From CAYMWF01 sp964394085 [NCBI: uncultured Gemmatimonadota bacterium] (GTDB taxonomy: Bacteria; GCA-2686955; CAYMWF01): 8,514 nucleotides of DNA. The notes beneath the pieces are model-generated. The model had not been told where the DNA came from. It did not search any database and was given only the letters and a program-made list of their open reading frames with translations. Shown piece by piece: positions 6,803 to 8,514 of the stretch (position 1 is the first letter of the stretch; each line of letters begins with the position of its first letter). The DNA is taken from positions 1 through 8,514 of the forward strand of contig CAYMWF010000015.1 of NCBI GenBank assembly GCA_964394085.1. Reading direction: 5' to 3'. The position numbers and the translations under genes are program-made.

Positions 6803-7309
6803 ATGGCATCCACATCGATACGCGAAATCCTGGCGGAAGCGATCCGCGCCGAAGCCGACGGCTACCACTTCTACATGATGGCTGCGGGCTCCTCCTCCGA
6901 TCCCATGGGGAAAAAGGTGTTTCAGGAACTGGCCGACGAGGAGCTCGCCCACCTCGACTATCTCAAGCTGCAGCTGGCGTCCATGGAGCAGACCGGCGCG
7001 CCTGATACGAAAGCCTCGCTCGACAGGAAACCCGCCTTCAAGGAACCGCACCCGATATTCTCCCCGGAGCTTCGCGAGCGCCTGGGGAAGGCGCACTACG
7101 AGATGAGCGCCTTATCCGTCGGAGCGCAGCTCGAGCTCGCCGCCATGCGGTTCTATACCGACGCTGCTTCCAGGGCGACCGAGCCGGTGCTGAAGGATAT
7201 GTTCGAAGAGCTCGCTTCCTGGGAGAAAACCCACTACGACATGCTCCTTGGGGAAATGAAAAACCTGAGAGACGACTACTGGGCCGGCGGCGGCTTCTCC
7301 CCCTTCTGA
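6803..7309 (+). CDS. Rubrerythrin-like ferritin-family diiron protein
   Basis: 168 residues, no signal peptide, so cytoplasmic. The four-helix diiron pattern is clear: E17 in helix A (AEAIRAEADGYHFY), E47 and H50 in helix B (ADEELAHLDYL), E111 in helix C (AQLELAAMRFY) and E141 with H144 in helix D (ASWEKTHYDML). The rubredoxin-like Cys4 domain of classical rubrerythrin is absent, and the residue three after E111 is Ala, where rubrerythrin has a second helix-C Glu. Family knowledge: such proteins reduce hydrogen peroxide or handle iron or oxygen in anaerobes and microaerophiles; without the rubredoxin domain an outside electron donor would be needed. AAAGG 7 bases before the ATG supports the start. 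It follows the WD40 gene by 21 bases, probably in one operon, although a secreted propeller and a cytosolic diiron protein have no obvious joint function. The exact reaction is uncertain. Confidence 0.9.
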   Translation: MASTSIREILAEAIRAEADGYHFYMMAAGSSSDPMGKKVFQELADEELAHLDYLKLQLASMEQTGAPDTKASLDRKPAFKEPHPIFSPELRERLGKAHYEMSALSVGAQLELAAMRFYTDAASRATEPVLKDMFEELASWEKTHYDMLLGEMKNLRDDYWAGGGFSPF

Positions 7310-7396
7310 TTCCGGTTCCGCCGCCTTCCCTACCCGCTCAGCGAGAGGAGAACCGACCGGTACAATTCCGGAGCAATTGAACACGCTGATGTGTGG

Positions 7397-7428
7397 AAAA
7401 AGGGGCGGAGTTTGATATTATTTCCCCT
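7397..7428 (-). terminator. Weak minus-strand terminator candidate
   Basis: On the minus strand AGGGG pairs with CCCCT across an 18-base AT-rich loop and is followed directly by TTTTT. It lies about 20 bases past the stop codon at 7450 of the decayed minus-strand gene, the right place and direction for its terminator. The stem is only five pairs, so this is tentative. Confidence 0.3.
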
Positions 7429-7449
7429 CGTTACGATCGTGTTCGGCTC

Positions 7450-7754
7450 TTAATCCGAAAGAGAAATGTTTACTTCGCCGTAATCCCGGTAGCTGTTTAT
7501 CCAGCTGCCGGTATTCGACTGCCACCTGACGTTGTAGCTGAGAGTTTTCGTTTTCAATATGGAATTTAGGCGGCCATGTCGACACAGCCCGTCGAATAGA
7601 GGAAAGAAGCGACGGCCTCCCTGACTTCGGTTCCCATGTCGCATGTCCCGGTCAGAAATATTCCCGAAGGCGTTTGATTTACGATATCGAACGTTCATGT
7701 ATATCGAAAGGAACAGTCAGTTTGTAACAATCCGTGGATTCATAAAGGAGAAAT
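7450..7754 (-). pseudogene. Probable downstream remains of the decayed minus-strand gene
   Basis: Coding-looking pieces alternate between frames on the minus strand. One frame reads EAEFLLYESTDCYKLTVPF (about 7679-7762). A second, opening after a stop, reads TFDIVNQTPSGIFLTGTCD and ends at a TAA at 7566-7568. A third, in the phase of ATG 7698, ends with WQSNTGSWINSYRDYGEV and a TAA at 7450-7452. No single frame gives a convincing protein. The pieces follow the better supported relic at 7755-7980 on the same strand and may be its C-terminal part. I do not recognise them. A real 82-residue gene from ATG 7698 is the alternative and I consider it less likely. Confidence 0.35.
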
Positions 7755-7980
7755 TCAGCTTCCTGCGGCAAAATCGATTTTAACAACTAACCCTCCGTCT
7801 TGCCCATCCCGAATGATCTGGTGAAACCCGCGATTATGCAGCCGCCATCCGAGGTCTGACGGATCGACCGTCCTTCTTCCCTGCTGTCTCCTCCGTAAGT
7901 TTTCGTCCACAATGTATCAGGTGAGCAAACACCGGGGCTGTAATTACCGATGCCAACAGTATCAACGTGAAATATTTCCC
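7755..7980 (-). pseudogene. Decayed exported protein of the WTKTYGG/QTSDGG repeat family
   Basis: Three successive minus-strand frames each carry a recognisable part in the expected order. Frame one, from 7977, is a signal peptide, KYFTLILLASVITAPVFA. Frame two, from about 7924, reads SPDTLWTKTYGGDS, then RQTSDGGCIIAGFTRSFGMG, and stops at a TAG (7787-7789). Frame three continues the motif as LVVKIDFAAGS to a TGA (7755-7757). Family knowledge: the repeat WT(R/K)TYGG...QTSDGGYI.AGYT.SFG...(D)VYLIK(T/I)D is common in predicted exported repeat proteins of FCB-type bacteria, normally in several copies; here one remains. The codon just before Lys is GGG where a start is expected, and a good GAGGAG site still lies 6 bases upstream (7987-7992). 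Loss of the start plus two frameshifts argue for a dead gene rather than sequencing error. Confidence 0.75.
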
Positions 7981-7986
7981 GGGAAT

Positions 7987-7992
7987 CTCCTC
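7987..7992 (-). promoter_or_regulatory. Orphan ribosome binding site of the decayed gene
   Basis: GAGGAG on the minus strand lies 6 bases before the GGG that stands where the start codon of the WTKTYGG-family relic should be. Its survival marks the original start position (7978-7980) and shows that only the start codon itself has been lost. Confidence 0.5.
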
Positions 7993-8105
7993 GAAATACT
8001 TGATTTCCCTAATCCCGACGCCTGTCTATTGTGCATATTGATCAGTTATAGCAAATGATCATGCGGCTTGCCCATTCAATATAGAATCAACGAGATTTTG
8101 AATTA

Positions 8106-8413
8106 ATGGAAATGGTGAGGGGCGTTCCCGCCGAGAATGTTACCTTTTCCGATTCGTCGGGCGATTCGTCGGGCGATTCGTCGATAATGACGCGGAAAAC
8201 TCGTTGGACGGCACGTCGAAGGTCGCCGCGACGCTCGTTCCGGTGAACTCGGCGGCGGTCTCGGCGGCTTCTGCTCTCCGTATCTCGGTCGCCACGGCAG
8301 CTGGAGCGGCCTGGGCGGAGAGCTCGGCGGGGGCGGAAAACGGGTGGGTTCGCCTGGAGCTCCCCGGCGGAGACGTGTCCGCGACCCTTCTGGTGGTCGA
8401 TCGCGATCTCTGA
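8106..8413 (+). pseudogene. Possible frameshifted small gene broken in a 12-bp tandem repeat
   Basis: From ATG 8106 the plus strand reads MEMVRGVPAENVTFSDSSGD and then DSSGDSS through the tandem repeat at 8151-8183. Past the repeat this frame becomes Arg-rich and stops at about 8240. Just after the repeat another plus frame reads DNDAENSLDGTSKVAATLV, an Ala-rich stretch, and GWVRLELPGGDVSATLLVVD before a TGA at 8411-8413. Adding the four bases missing from the last repeat unit would join the two frames into about 103 residues. I do not recognise the product. Two minus-strand frames are also open through this GC-rich DNA (from 8498 and from the window end, 124-131 residues), but they read as low-complexity Pro/Arg or Ala/Thr sequence and I prefer the plus strand only weakly. 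No strong ribosome binding site is seen. Confidence 0.35.
8151..8183 (+). repeat. 12-bp tandem repeat, 2.75 copies
   Basis: The unit GATTCGTCGGGC occurs at 8151-8162 and 8163-8174, followed by a partial GATTCGTCG at 8175-8183. In the plus frame from 8106 the units encode DSSG. A 12-base unit conserves the frame when whole copies are gained or lost; here the last copy ends early and the frame breaks. Confidence 0.9.
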
Positions 8414-8485
8414 TATATATCCTGCCCGGTGAAAAAGCGGGAAAGCCGGTGCGAAACGGCCGGCCCGTCTTCAACGGAATACCGG

Positions 8486-8506
8486 GCGCACGGCGCACGG
8501 CGCACG
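8486..8506. repeat. 7-bp tandem repeat, three copies
   Basis: GCGCACG is repeated three times exactly at 8486-8506, followed by a partial ACG. The unit length is not a multiple of three, so copy changes would shift any frame running across it. It lies at the very end of the window, in GC-rich sequence with no recognised gene. Confidence 0.85.
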
Positions 8507-8514
8507 ACGCTCAT

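Noticed and set aside
7313-7355. CGGTTC...GAACCG inverted repeat after the rubrerythrin gene as a terminator
   Set aside because: The stem is six pairs around a 31-base loop and no T run follows.
8039-8061. Two TGATCA palindromes 17 bases apart as an operator
   Set aside because: A six-base palindrome occurs often by chance and no regulator or clear gene start lies beside it.
1-8514. tRNA, rRNA, insertion sequences, prophage or defence genes
   Set aside because: No transposase, integrase, nuclease or RNA-gene pattern was recognised on either strand.

Overview
The window looks like a fragment of an uncultivated, probably Gram-negative bacterial genome of the FCB type (Eisenbacteria, Krumholzibacteriota, Fermentibacteria and Latescibacteria are the comparison I have in mind). 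This rests on protein style only: exported right-handed beta-helix proteins ending in CID(A/T)G...DIDGDPRP...DIG(A/S)DE, a secreted WD40 propeller with a C-terminal Ig-like domain ending in DSFEFTK, and a relic of the WTKTYGG/QTSDGG repeat family. There is no rRNA, tRNA or marker gene to fix the taxonomy.

Layout. (1) Positions 1-3158, minus strand: one very large exported beta-helix protein, unbroken for 1052 codons and cut by the window edge. It has two complete modules (beta-helix coils, DIDGDPRP segment, BACON/Ig-like domain) and the start of a third. The second and third modules begin exactly 1158 bases (386 codons) apart. (2) 3159-3695: leader region with a perfect 9-bp hairpin, a possible 49-residue secreted peptide, and a minus-strand frame that stays open far upstream of the chosen start. 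(3) 3696-3960, plus: a small single-pass membrane protein whose frame breaks at a run of seven G. (4) 4020-5351, plus: a second, shorter, diverged beta-helix protein with an abrupt C-terminus. (5) 5420-6781, plus: an exported seven-bladed WD40 protein. (6) 6803-7309, plus: a rubrerythrin-like diiron protein, 21 bases after the WD40 gene and probably in the same transcript. (7) 7450-7980, minus: a decayed gene in which signal peptide, WTKTYGG repeat and following strand lie in three successive frames and the start codon is lost. (8) 8106-8514: GC-rich DNA with short tandem repeats and a probable frameshifted small plus-strand gene.

The theme is cell-surface or secreted repeat proteins, several of them duplicating or decaying, beside one cytoplasmic oxidative-stress type protein. 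I see no defence system, mobile element, CRISPR array or biosynthetic cluster. The points most worth a second look are the modular giant beta-helix gene, the gene relic at 7450-7980, and the two frame breaks that sit in a homopolymer (3858-3864) and a 12-bp tandem repeat (8151-8183).
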